Source: Bacteroidia bacterium (GTDB lineage: Bacteria; Bacteroidota; Bacteroidia; Flavobacteriales; Flavobacteriaceae). Taken from it: a stretch of DNA of 34,075 bases. Both the position numbers and the translations under genes were made by a program. This document shows, piece by piece, positions 1-7,377 of the stretch. How positions within the stretch are numbered: the stretch's first letter is position 1; every line of letters starts with the position of its first letter. Under the pieces are notes generated by a model, which worked only from the letters and a program-made list of their open reading frames with translations, was not told the DNA's origin and did not search any database. The stretch spans positions 1-34,075 of the forward strand of contig JAUIAA010000002.1 in assembly GCA_030425715.1 (NCBI GenBank), in the 5' to 3' direction.

Positions 1-1672
1 GCATGGTATTTAACTCTAGTGGAAATACATTTTCGTTATCTATCAAATCATTTGCAACTACCTTTGCCGTACGGCAATCCCAAGCCCAAATAGTGGCGTT
101 GCCTAAAGGTGGTTTTCCATCTTCAGTAGGTAAATATTTCTCTACTTCTGGTAAGGTAATTGGTAAGTGCTTTGCATCAATCATTTGCGGCAAACCATTT
201 TTATAATACACCGGAAAAGGTTCTCCCCAATAGCGCTGACGAGAAAAAACAGCATCCCGTAAACGGTAATTGATTTTTCCTTTCCCTATACCTCTTTCTT
301 CCAATTCAAAAATGGCTCGTTTGATGGCTTTTTTAGCAGGTAACCCGTTTAAGAAATCGGAGTTTACAATTACAGCTGTTTTATCTTCACAGGCATGTTC
401 TGAAATATCAATGTCTTGGAAAATATTCGGGATAGCAATATCAAAATGTTTAGCAAAATCATAATCGCGTTGGTCCCCACAAGGTACCGCCATTACCGCG
501 CCAGTGCCATAGCCTGCTAACACATAATCGCCTATCCAAATAGGAATAGGTTTTCCAGTAAAGGGATGTTCGGCATAAGCACCAGTAAACTGACCAGATA
601 TCGTTTTTACATCTGCCATTCTCTCGCGTTCGCTTCGCTTGGCAGTCACCTCAATATAATTATCTACTGCCTCTTTGTATTCTGAAGTTGTAATTTTAGT
701 CACCAACTCATGTTCTGGTGCTAAAGTCATAAACGAAACCCCAAAAATAGTATCTGGACGAGTAGTAAAAACCTCAATATTTTTTTCGTGATTTGCAATT
801 TTAAATTGAACCATCGCCCCTTCCGATCTACCAATCCAGTTGGTTTGCGAATCTTTTAAAGGTTGTGGCCAATCTATGGTATCTAAACCATCCAATAAGC
901 GTTGTGCATATGCCGTAATTCGCATACTCCATTGCTTCATTTTTTTACGAACTACTGGGTAACCACCACGTTCAGAAACGCCATTTACAATTTCATCATT
1001 GGCCAAAACGGTTCCTAATTGCGGACACCAATTTACTTCGGTTTCGGAAAGAAAAGTAAGTCGGTATTTTGCCAACACCTCTTGTTGTTGTTTTTCAGAA
1101 AAATTATTCCAATCTGTGGCAGAAAAAGAGATTACATCATCATCACAAGCAGCATTTACACTTGTGTTTCCTGTTTTTTCAAACTGAACTATTAAATCTG
1201 AAATTGGTTTTGCTTTATTTTCAAGTCTATCATAATACGATTCAAATAATTGAATAAAAATCCATTGGGTCCATTTATAATATTCAGGACTTGAAGTACG
1301 AACTTCTCTACTCCAATCAAAAGAAAAACCTATTTGATCTAGCTGTCTACGGTATGTTTTTATATTCTCTTCGGTAGTTTTTGTTGGATGTTGACCCGTT
1401 TGTATGGCATATTGTTCGGCCGGTAAACCAAAAGAATCATAACCTTGCGGATGCAAAACATTAAAGCCTTTATGACGCTTGTAACGTGCATAAATATCAG
1501 AGGCAATATACCCAAGCGGATGCCCAACATGTAAACCCGCACCACTAGGATAAGGAAACATATCTAACACATAATATTTAGGCTTAACACTATGGTTTAC
1601 CGCTTTAAAAGTTTGGTTATCGCTCCAATATTTTTGCCATTTGGCCTCAATTTCGTTATAATCGTATTTCAT
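1..1672 (-). CDS. leuS: Leucine--tRNA ligase, N-terminal part (runs off left edge)
   Basis: Class I aminoacyl-tRNA synthetase that charges tRNA-Leu in the cytoplasm. Translating the minus strand from the ATG at 1670-1672 gives an unbroken frame of about 557 codons to the window edge. Seen: start MKYDYNEIEAKWQKYW; the class I HIGH-type motif as HVGH within PYPSGAGLHVGHPLGY (residues about 42-57); TRPDTIFG and GTGAVMAVPCGDQRDYDF of the CP1 editing domain, keeping the editing-site aspartate; then RQRYWGEPFPVYY where the catalytic fold resumes. A segment around NAACDDDVISFSATDW lies between the first catalytic half and the editing domain; from memory this is an insert common in Bacteroidota LeuRS. 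The KMSKS loop, anticodon-binding and C-terminal domains lie outside the window. Start choice is supported by the family N-terminus and the promoter upstream. Confidence 0.97.
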   Translation of the reverse strand, partial: MKYDYNEIEAKWQKYWSDNQTFKAVNHSVKPKYYVLDMFPYPSGAGLHVGHPLGYIASDIYARYKRHKGFNVLHPQGYDSFGLPAEQYAIQTGQHPTKTTEENIKTYRRQLDQIGFSFDWSREVRTSSPEYYKWTQWIFIQLFESYYDRLENKAKPISDLIVQFEKTGNTSVNAACDDDVISFSATDWNNFSEKQQQEVLAKYRLTFLSETEVNWCPQLGTVLANDEIVNGVSERGGYPVVRKKMKQWSMRITAYAQRLLDGLDTIDWPQPLKDSQTNWIGRSEGAMVQFKIANHEKNIEVFTTRPDTIFGVSFMTLAPEHELVTKITTSEYKEAVDNYIEVTAKRSERERMADVKTISGQFTGAYAEHPFTGKPIPIWIGDYVLAGYGTGAVMAVPCGDQRDYDFAKHFDIAIPNIFQDIDISEHACEDKTAVIVNSDFLNGLPAKKAIKRAIFELEERGIGKGKINYRLRDAVFSRQRYWGEPFPVYYKNGLPQMIDAKHLPITLPEVEKYLPTEDGKPPLGNATIWAWDCRTAKVVANDLIDNENVFPLELNTM

Positions 1673-1762
1673 CAAAACTATTTTTTGAAAATGCTTTCCT
1701 AAAGAAGGAAAAATTATTGACATTCAAATTTTTATACCTATTCCATAGGTAAATAAAGTTTG

Positions 1763-1792
1763 CAAAGGTAAGCTTTAAACCATAAAGCACAA
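1763..1792 (-). promoter_or_regulatory. Promoter of leuS (Bacteroidota -33/-7 type)
   Basis: On the minus strand TTG (1790-1792) is followed by exactly 19 bp and then TACCTTTG (1763-1770). This matches the Bacteroidota consensus TTG-N19-TAnnTTTG. Transcription would start near 1756, about 85 nt upstream of the leuS ATG. It is the cleanest full-consensus promoter in the window. Confidence 0.75.
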
Positions 1793-1860
1793 AGTGGAAA
1801 GCTTCTTTGTTAAACAGCACAAAAATTCATCTTTTTTAACGTTAAATTACTTAAAATTAA

Positions 1861-1868
1861 TACCTTTA
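1861..1868 (+). promoter_or_regulatory. Possible -7 element for the amidohydrolase gene
   Basis: TACCTTTA matches TAnnTTTG at all but the last base and lies 26 bp upstream of the ATG at 1894. No TTG is seen at the -33 position, so this is a weak assignment based on position and partial match. Confidence 0.35.
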
Positions 1869-1893
1869 CGGTTGTCACTAAACAATCTATCAC

Positions 1894-3513
1894 ATGAAAT
1901 TGCCCCTCAAACTCATCGTGGTTATAGCCTTATTATGGTCCTGTAACTCAAAAAAAAATGTAGAACTTATTGTTGTAAATGCCAAAGTTTATACGGTTGA
2001 CGATAATTTTACGATAGCAGAAGCATTTGCCATTCAAAATGGCAAGTTTGTGGCAATTGGTAATACCGAAACTATTTTAGCACAATTTGATGCCCCTGAG
2101 GTTATCGATGCCAATCAAAGCACAATTCTTCCAGGGTTGATTGATGGACATTGTCATTATTATAATCTTGGACGTTTTATGCAAAAAGTAAATTTAGTGG
2201 AAACAAAAAGTTTTGATGAAGTTGTACAAAGGATAGTTACCTATCAGAAAAAAAATAAAAAGAAATTTATTATTGGTAGAGGGTGGGATCAAAATGATTG
2301 GAAAGAAAAAACTTTTCCAAATAAAGCTAAATTAGACCAGCTTTTTCCTAACACTCCAGTTGCTCTAGAAAGAATAGATGGACATGCTCTTTTGGTGAAT
2401 CAAGCGGCATTAGACGTAGCTGGAATTGATAATACAACCAAAATAGAAGGTGGGGAAATCATCAAATTAAATGGAGAAATCACAGGAGTTTTAATTGACA
2501 ATGCCCAAGTTTTGGTAGAAAACATATATCCCGAACCAAGTTTGCAAGAAAACATTGCGGCATTAAAAATGGCAGATGAAAAATGTCTTTCAGAAGGACT
2601 AACAACTGTTGACGATGCTGGATTAAGCAAAAATATAATTGATTTAATTGATAGCTTACAGTTGTCTAATGATTTAAAGATAAGGGTTTACGCCATGGTT
2701 TCGGCAACCAAAAAAAACTTAGATTATTATTTAAAACACGGCATAGTAAAAACAGAAAAACTAAATGTTAGATCGTTTAAAGTCTATGCCGATGGTGCTT
2801 TAGGTTCTAGAGGTGCCGCTATGAAAGAACCCTATAGTGATAGAGCAAATCATTTTGGAGCCATGGTAACTCCACCAGATAGTTTAAAGGCTATTGCAAA
2901 AGCTATTGCCAATTCCGATTTTCAAATGAATACCCACGCCATAGGTGATTCGGCTAATGCCTTTGTTTTAGAAACCTATACCAAAGCTTTAAAAAGCCAA
3001 ACCAACCGTAGATGGCGTATAGAGCATGCCCAAGTAATTGATAGTATTGATTTTGATTACTTTACAGATATTATACCCTCTGTACAACCCACCCATGCTA
3101 CAAGTGATATGTATTGGGCAGAAGATAGAATCGGTCCTAAAAGAATTCACGACGCATATGCCTATAAAAAACTACTTGACATAAAAGGGAAAATTGTTTT
3201 AGGAACAGATTTCCCAGTTGAAAAAGTAAATCCGATGCTCACTTTTTACGCTGCAATTAGCAGGAAAGACCTAAGTGGTTACCCTGAACAAGGTTTTGAA
3301 ATGCAAAATGCTTTAACAAGAGAAGAAGCCTTAAAAGGCATGACCATTTGGGCCGCCTATAGCAATTTTGAAGAAAATGAAAAAGGAAATATTATTGCTG
3401 GTAAATTAGCAGATTTTGTTATTTTAGACCAAAATATTATGGAAATAGAAGAAAAAGATATTCCTAAAACCAAGGTAATTAATACCTATATCCATGGAGA
3501 AAAAGTTTATTAA
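1894..3513 (+). CDS. Exported amidohydrolase lipoprotein, YtcJ-like (amidohydrolase family 3)
   Basis: Predicted metal-dependent hydrolase of 539 residues. Seen: a lipoprotein signal peptide ending in the lipobox LWSC (Cys17), so it is probably anchored in a membrane and acts outside the cytoplasm; the HxH metal motif in GLIDGHCHYY (His86, His88); KVYADGALGSR (Lys296 region); NTHAIGDSAN (His348); RIEHAQ (His378); and LGTDFPVE (Asp439). This set and order is that of the YtcJ / N-substituted formamide deformylase-like branch of the amidohydrolase superfamily. The substrate cannot be inferred from sequence; members act on various amides, imides and related C-N bonds. The gene is monocistronic on this strand and ends 1 bp before the convergent DUF2911 gene. 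Codons 4-6 are complementary to the G-rich motif of the small RNAs downstream (see findings). Confidence 0.9.
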   Translation: MKLPLKLIVVIALLWSCNSKKNVELIVVNAKVYTVDDNFTIAEAFAIQNGKFVAIGNTETILAQFDAPEVIDANQSTILPGLIDGHCHYYNLGRFMQKVNLVETKSFDEVVQRIVTYQKKNKKKFIIGRGWDQNDWKEKTFPNKAKLDQLFPNTPVALERIDGHALLVNQAALDVAGIDNTTKIEGGEIIKLNGEITGVLIDNAQVLVENIYPEPSLQENIAALKMADEKCLSEGLTTVDDAGLSKNIIDLIDSLQLSNDLKIRVYAMVSATKKNLDYYLKHGIVKTEKLNVRSFKVYADGALGSRGAAMKEPYSDRANHFGAMVTPPDSLKAIAKAIANSDFQMNTHAIGDSANAFVLETYTKALKSQTNRRWRIEHAQVIDSIDFDYFTDIIPSVQPTHATSDMYWAEDRIGPKRIHDAYAYKKLLDIKGKIVLGTDFPVEKVNPMLTFYAAISRKDLSGYPEQGFEMQNALTREEALKGMTIWAAYSNFEENEKGNIIAGKLADFVILDQNIMEIEEKDIPKTKVINTYIHGEKVY

Positions 3514-3514
3514 A

Positions 3515-4066
3515 CTATTGTAAAATTATAGGCAGTTTTACTCTAGTTGTATCCCAACCCAATATAATTTCAATATGCTTGCTTTTATCTTTAAAGGCTA
3601 TAGAAAAGGCTTCAATAGGTTCGGCTTTACTTACTTTTGCTGTCGTTCTAGCAGCGTCAAACTTTTTATCGTATTCATAAGTACCCCAAGTGTCTAAATT
3701 TGAGCTTAAAATTAAGGTCCATTCTTTTTCTTCAGGAATGGCATACAAAGTATAAGTCCCTTTTTTAACCGGTTTATTTCCAAAAAGAACATCTTGATAA
3801 AATCTTATTTCCGTAGCTTCGTTTGCCCCAACCCTCCATACTTTGCCGTAAGGAATTAGTTTCCCAAAAATTTCTCTGTTGTGTTTCTGCGGTCTTCCGT
3901 AAAGCACCTTGATTATTGGCGGAGAAATTTTATTGGCTCGATAATAAACAATATCATGAGGGCTTTTATCTAAATCCTTAAAATCTTGGGCATGCACCTC
4001 TGTTGCTGCAAAAAATACTAAAGTAAAAAGAAATAAAATCGATAATTGTTTTCTAAACGTATTCAT
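3515..4066 (-). CDS. DUF2911 family secreted protein (second of a tandem pair)
   Basis: 183 residues with an N-terminal signal peptide (hydrophobic stretch about 8-22, ending near VHAQ), so it is likely periplasmic or outer-membrane associated. Seen: family hallmarks GRPQKHNREIFGKLIPYGKVW, GANEATEIRFYQD, KKGTYTLYAIPEEKEWTLIL and a C-terminal GWDTTRVKLPI. No biochemical function is established for DUF2911 that I know of; the fold is expected to be beta-rich. It starts 4 nt after the stop of the paralogue at 4071-4631, so the two are almost certainly co-transcribed. The gene ends 1 bp from the convergent amidohydrolase, with no terminator hairpin visible between them. Confidence 0.9.
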   Translation of the reverse strand: MNTFRKQLSILFLFTLVFFAATEVHAQDFKDLDKSPHDIVYYRANKISPPIIKVLYGRPQKHNREIFGKLIPYGKVWRVGANEATEIRFYQDVLFGNKPVKKGTYTLYAIPEEKEWTLILSSNLDTWGTYEYDKKFDAARTTAKVSKAEPIEAFSIAFKDKSKHIEIILGWDTTRVKLPIILQ

Positions 4067-4070
4067 AAAT

Positions 4071-4631
4071 TTATATTTCGGCTAAAATGGCGTCGTTGGT
4101 TTTTAATGGAATATCAACTCTGGTGGTATCCCAAGCCAAAACCATAAAAGTGTTTTTGTAATCTTGCTTAAACGCAATGGAAAACACATCTAGCTCCTCC
4201 ATCTTTTTTACAGGAACTTTTATTCTTGCCACATCTTTGGTCTCATCATAAAAATAAGCCCCCCAAGTATCTGTATTGTTGTTTAAAATAATTGTCCACT
4301 CTTTCTCTCCTGGTATGGTATGCATCACATAAGTACCTGCTTTAATTACCTTGTTGCCAAACATCATGTCTGTATAAAACTTCACTTCAGTAGCCTCATT
4401 GGCTCCTGTTTGCCAAATTTTACCATACGGGATTTCTTTGCCAAAAATAGCACCTTTCTCCTTTTGGGGGCGGCTATAAACCACCTTTATCAAAGGTTTT
4501 GCAATGTTTTTATGACGTAAATAGGAAATATCTGTTGGACTCTTATCCAGTTGCTCAAACTTCTGAGCTTGGATGGTGTTGGTGAGAAAAAATGCCATAG
4601 CAATAACAGCAGTAAAATAAACTTTTTTCAT
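4071..4631 (-). CDS. DUF2911 family secreted protein (first of a tandem pair)
   Basis: 186 residues: signal peptide (about 1-22, ending IQAQ), then the DUF2911 core. Seen: SRPQKEKGAIFGKEIPYGKIW, TGANEATEVKFYTDMMFG, KAGTYVMHTIPGEKEWTIIL, and AWDTTRVDIPL at the C-terminus. It is clearly paralogous to the next gene, with the same motifs at the same positions and few gaps, which indicates a tandem duplication. It is the promoter-proximal member of the pair. Function is unknown. A role in the cell envelope follows only from the signal peptide. Confidence 0.9.
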   Translation of the reverse strand: MKKVYFTAVIAMAFFLTNTIQAQKFEQLDKSPTDISYLRHKNIAKPLIKVVYSRPQKEKGAIFGKEIPYGKIWQTGANEATEVKFYTDMMFGNKVIKAGTYVMHTIPGEKEWTIILNNNTDTWGAYFYDETKDVARIKVPVKKMEELDVFSIAFKQDYKNTFMVLAWDTTRVDIPLKTNDAILAEI

Positions 4632-4766
4632 AGCAGTGATAATAGTTAATTGATTTACCTGGTAGATTATAACGTGAAATACTTTTAAATATTATACAGC
4701 CATACCCATAATAAAGTAAAAAACTGATTTTTAGTGCCAAATTACAACCTTAAACTTATATTGTTG

Positions 4767-4774
4767 TATTTTTG
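4767..4774 (+). promoter_or_regulatory. -7 element of the two-component operon
   Basis: TATTTTTG matches TAnnTTTG and lies 27 bp upstream of the ATG at 4802. A longer reading starting at 4772 would begin inside this element, which supports the ATG at 4802 as the real start. No TTCAGAATT-like boxes are seen upstream, so autoregulation is not evident. Confidence 0.55.
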
Positions 4775-4801
4775 TATCTTCATACATTCATTCCTATTCC
4801 T

Positions 4802-5476
4802 ATGAAAATACTAATAGTAGAAGATGAGCTAGAGATACTTAAGGTTATCAAAAAATATTTGCAAAATGCAGATTTTATTTGCGAATCGGCCATGACTTAT
4901 TTTGAAGCCGAAGATAAATTTATTAGCTATAAGTACGATATTGTAATTCTAGATATAACGCTTCCCGATGGAAATGGATTAGACCTGCTTAAAACCATTA
5001 AAAAAATAAATCCAGAAACTGGAGTGCTAATCGTTTCCGCTAAAGATTCTTTAGACGATAAACTTATGGGCTTAGATTTAGGTGCCGATGATTATATTAC
5101 GAAACCATTTCATTTACCAGAACTTAATTCAAGAATAAACTCCATAATAAGAAGAAGAAAATTTGAGGGTAATGAGAATATCATTTTTCATGAAATTGAA
5201 ATAAACCCAGATGCCAAAACAGTTTTTGCAAACAAACAACCCGTAGAACTTACCAAAAAAGAATACTTTTTACTCCTTTACTTTATTACCAATAAAAATA
5301 GAGTTTTAACCAAAGAAGCAATTGCAGAACACCTTTGGGGGGACAACATAGATTTGGCAGATAATTTTGATTTTATTTATACTCACATGCGAAACTTGAG
5401 AAAAAAAATAAAAAAAACTGGTGCCAACGACTACTTGCAAACCATTTATGGATTAGGATATAAATTTGGTGATTAA
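4802..5476 (+). CDS. OmpR-family response regulator
   Basis: DNA-binding response regulator of 224 residues. Seen: receiver domain (1-115) with acidic pocket Glu7-Asp8, phospho-acceptor Asp51 in VILDITLPDG, Ser79 in IVSAKD at the Thr/Ser switch position, and Lys101 in ITKPFHLPEL; then a winged-helix effector domain (about 125-224) with LTKKEYFLLLYF, RVLTKEAIAEHLWG and the C-terminal IYGLGYKF. Start at 4802 is chosen because MKILIVEDE is the family N-terminus and the promoter lies just upstream. It overlaps the kinase gene by one base (TAATG), so they are translationally coupled. Regulators of this class usually bind direct repeats phased by about 11 bp. Three such arrays stand in front of the small RNA genes beginning at 6781, and I infer they are its targets. 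Confidence 0.96.
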   Translation: MKILIVEDELEILKVIKKYLQNADFICESAMTYFEAEDKFISYKYDIVILDITLPDGNGLDLLKTIKKINPETGVLIVSAKDSLDDKLMGLDLGADDYITKPFHLPELNSRINSIIRRRKFEGNENIIFHEIEINPDAKTVFANKQPVELTKKEYFLLLYFITNKNRVLTKEAIAEHLWGDNIDLADNFDFIYTHMRNLRKKIKKTGANDYLQTIYGLGYKFGD

Positions 5477-6723
5477 TGCGTTTAATTCAAAAAACAAAAA
5501 GAACCTACATCCTATTTTCAATAATAATTTTTATTGTTTCCAGTACCGCAATTTATTTTACCCTAAAAAACATTATTGAAAAAAGACAAGACGAAAAACT
5601 TTTATGGGATAAAGAATTAATTGCACAAAAAATAAAATACGAATATCCACTACCTATTTTTGATGTAGAAGATTTTGATAAAAATGTAAATTTAAAAGAT
5701 ACGCTTTACTTTAAAGATACCTTAATTTATCAATTAATTAATGGTGTAGAAAAATATGAAAAATACAGGCAGCTTACTTCTATAGAAACCTTACACAATA
5801 AAACATACCGAATTATCACTAGAAGCTCTGATGTAAAAACACAAGATTTTTTCTTAGCAATTGTGCTCTCTGTTGGTGTGGTGATTTTATTATTAATTTT
5901 AGTAGTGTATATAGTCAATACCGTAATTATGAATTACGCTTGGCTTCCGTTTTATGAAAATCTAGAAATTTTAAAAAACTTTTCTGTTGAATTAAACGAA
6001 CCCATTGCACTAAGAGGGTCTTCAGTAGATGAGTTTAAAGAGCTAAACACTTCTATTGAAAAATTAACTGGAAAATTAGTTTCCGATTTTAGAAACCTTA
6101 AAGAATTTACCGAGAATGCTTCGCATGAAATGCAAACTCCTTTAGCCATAATGCAAAGCAAAGCAGAGTTTTTAATGCAATCTGAAGAGTTAAAACGCAG
6201 TCAAATCAAACAAATAAAAGCCATTTATGTAGCATCAAAAAGGTTGTCTAAACTAAACAAAACTCTTTTGCTTTTATCAAAAATTGAAAATCAACAATTT
6301 AGCGAAAAAGAAGAAATTCATATCAACGAAGTAATTGATAAACATTTAGAATTGGTAGAAGATTTTATAGAAAATAAAAAAATAAGCATAAACAAAAATT
6401 ATGCACTTGGTGCCAAATTAAATGCGAACCCATTATTGTTTGACATGGTTATTACCAATATTATTGGCAATGCTATTAAGCACAATATAGAAGGGGGAGA
6501 AATTTCTATAGTAACTTCAGATTTGTTTATTAGTTTTACCAACTCTGGTTTGCCGCTAAATATTCCATCTAAATCTTTATTTGAAAGGTTTAGAAAAGAC
6601 AGCAAATCTGCAGATTCTTTTGGGCTTGGTTTGGCTATTGTTAAAAAAGTTTGCGATACCAATAATTGGAATATTAACCATACTTACCTTGATAACCAAC
6701 ACAATATTACTATCTATTTTTAG
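5476..6723 (+). CDS. Sensor histidine kinase
   Basis: Membrane-bound sensor kinase, 415 residues, partner of the regulator upstream. Seen: TM1 about 11-31, an extracytoplasmic segment of about 93 residues, TM2 about 125-150, a linker, then HisKA with the H-box ENASHEMQTPLAIMQ (phospho-acceptor His217) and an HATPase_c domain with N-box TNIIGNAIKHN (Asn332), F-box LFERF and G2-box SFGLGLAIVKK (381-391). The G1 box is atypical: FTNSGLPLN has Asn for the usual Asp and Pro for the second Gly. From memory this variant recurs in Bacteroidota kinases, so it need not mean inactivity. No PAS or HAMP domain is evident. The sensed signal is unknown. It is followed by the small RNA array rather than by a target protein gene. 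Confidence 0.95.
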   Translation: MRLIQKTKRTYILFSIIIFIVSSTAIYFTLKNIIEKRQDEKLLWDKELIAQKIKYEYPLPIFDVEDFDKNVNLKDTLYFKDTLIYQLINGVEKYEKYRQLTSIETLHNKTYRIITRSSDVKTQDFFLAIVLSVGVVILLLILVVYIVNTVIMNYAWLPFYENLEILKNFSVELNEPIALRGSSVDEFKELNTSIEKLTGKLVSDFRNLKEFTENASHEMQTPLAIMQSKAEFLMQSEELKRSQIKQIKAIYVASKRLSKLNKTLLLLSKIENQQFSEKEEIHINEVIDKHLELVEDFIENKKISINKNYALGAKLNANPLLFDMVITNIIGNAIKHNIEGGEISIVTSDLFISFTNSGLPLNIPSKSLFERFRKDSKSADSFGLGLAIVKKVCDTNNWNINHTYLDNQHNITIYF

Positions 6724-6780
6724 ATTTATTTTTAATATAAAAATCATTCAGAAAACTTTAACATTTTATTGGATTATAAC

Positions 6781-6814
6781 TTCAGAATTCCTATAGAAAC
6801 CCAACATACATTTG
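6781..6814 (+). promoter_or_regulatory. Promoter and operator of small RNA 1
   Basis: TTCAGAATT (6781-6789), then a weaker box TATAGAAAC (6792-6800) 11 bp on, a 6-bp gap, and TACATTTG (6807-6814), a perfect TAnnTTTG element. The boxes cover the -33 region. The geometry is identical to units 2 and 3 although the second box has decayed (5 of 9 matches). A further TTCAGAAAA lies at 6747. Confidence 0.7.
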
Positions 6815-6819
6815 CCACG

Positions 6820-7044
6820 TTAATTATTTGGTACAGCCAGTAAATAACCATCTCAAAAAGTTCAAAATTACAATCTAGATATTGAGATGAATAGATTAGA
6901 CTTTTAGTTACAATTTTATCTTATTAATATATTTTGAGGGGAATGGTATTAAAAAAGATAAATACTTCGCAAATACTATGAAACATTAAGCTATTATAGT
7001 TTTGCATAAAGGTTCTTACATTGAAATTGTAAGAACCTTTTTTT
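6820..7044 (+). ncRNA. Small RNA 1 of a three-member tandem family (unrecognised)
   Basis: Transcript of about 225 nt, from just after the -7 element to the terminator T-run. Seen: a leader hairpin CATCTCAA (6849-6856) / TTGAGATG (6882-6889); the motif GAGGGGAAT (6936-6944) preceded by TTTT; the core hairpin GCAAA (from 6969) pairing TTTGC (7001-7005), with ATTAAGCTATT in its loop; and a terminator. A 12-codon ORF follows GAGGGGAAT here but is not kept in the other two copies, so coding is unlikely. A purine-rich single-stranded motif plus terminator fits a base-pairing regulatory RNA; that is inference. I do not recognise it as a known family. Confidence 0.7.
7008..7044 (+). terminator. Intrinsic terminator of small RNA 1
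   Basis: Stem AAAGGTTCTTAC (7008-7019) pairs perfectly with GTAAGAACCTTT (7029-7040) around a 9-nt loop, followed by a T-run to 7044. The stem sequence is unrelated to those of units 2 and 3. Confidence 0.9.
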
Positions 7045-7060
7045 ATAAAAATAAAATAAC

Positions 7061-7094
7061 TTCAAAATTTCTTCAGAATTGAAAATTACATTCG
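7061..7094 (+). promoter_or_regulatory. Promoter and operator of small RNA 2
   Basis: TTCAAAATT (7061-7069) and TTCAGAATT (7072-7080) are direct repeats phased by 11 bp. After 6 bp comes TACATTCG (7087-7094), a TAnnTTTG element with one mismatch. Spacing from first box to -7 element is 26 bp, as in the other two units. Confidence 0.72.
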
Positions 7095-7099
7095 CAGCG

Positions 7100-7312
7100 T
7101 TATCATGAATACTGACATCCAAATTTCAGAAATATTGATGGCTATGAAGTAAATTCTGAATTATTTTAGATTTACAGTTTTATTTTAAATTATATTTTTT
7201 TGAGGGGAATTGTATAATCTTAAAATAAAACTTGCAAATACATTGAAATATTAAGCTATTTTAATTTGCGTAAAACCCGTTTAAATTTTTATTTAAACGG
7301 GTTTATTTTTTT
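7100..7312 (+). ncRNA. Small RNA 2 of a three-member tandem family (unrecognised)
   Basis: Transcript of about 210 nt. Seen: leader pairing TTCAGAA (7125-7131) / TTCTGAA (7154-7160); GAGGGGAAT (7202-7210) preceded by a T-run; the core hairpin GCAAAT (7233-7238) with ATTTGC (7264-7269), inside which AATA and TATT can pair to display TTAAGC as a hexaloop; then the terminator. The core is the best match to the family consensus. The leader has little similarity to copies 1 and 3. No start codon follows the G-rich motif in the frame used by copy 1, which argues against a conserved peptide. Confidence 0.72.
7273..7312 (+). terminator. Intrinsic terminator of small RNA 2
   Basis: A 14-bp perfect stem, AAACCCGTTTAAAT (7273-7286) with ATTTAAACGGGTTT (7291-7304), a 4-nt T loop, then TTTTTTT to 7312. 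Confidence 0.9.
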
Positions 7313-7338
7313 AAACCGATTAGGAATCATAACAAAAC

Positions 7339-7372
7339 TTCAGAATTTCTTCAGAATTCAGTTATACATTTG
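7339..7372 (+). promoter_or_regulatory. Promoter and operator of small RNA 3
   Basis: Two perfect TTCAGAATT boxes (7339-7347 and 7350-7358), 11 bp apart, then 6 bp and a perfect TACATTTG (7365-7372). This is the best-preserved of the three arrays and the best reference for the box consensus. Phased direct repeats in the -33 region suit an OmpR-family activator. Confidence 0.78.
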
Positions 7373-7377
7373 TATTA

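Noticed and set aside
1-1672. Possible broken leuS, since no long frame is closed here
   Set aside because: The minus-strand frame is open from the ATG at 1672 to the window edge with all motifs in order; it is only cut by the window.
6943-6981. A 12-codon frame starting in GAGGGGAATGG of RNA 1, which might be a leader peptide with GAGGGG as ribosome site
   Set aside because: Copies 2 and 3 lack the ATG (AATTG and AATAA) and the frame is not kept, so it is not a conserved peptide.
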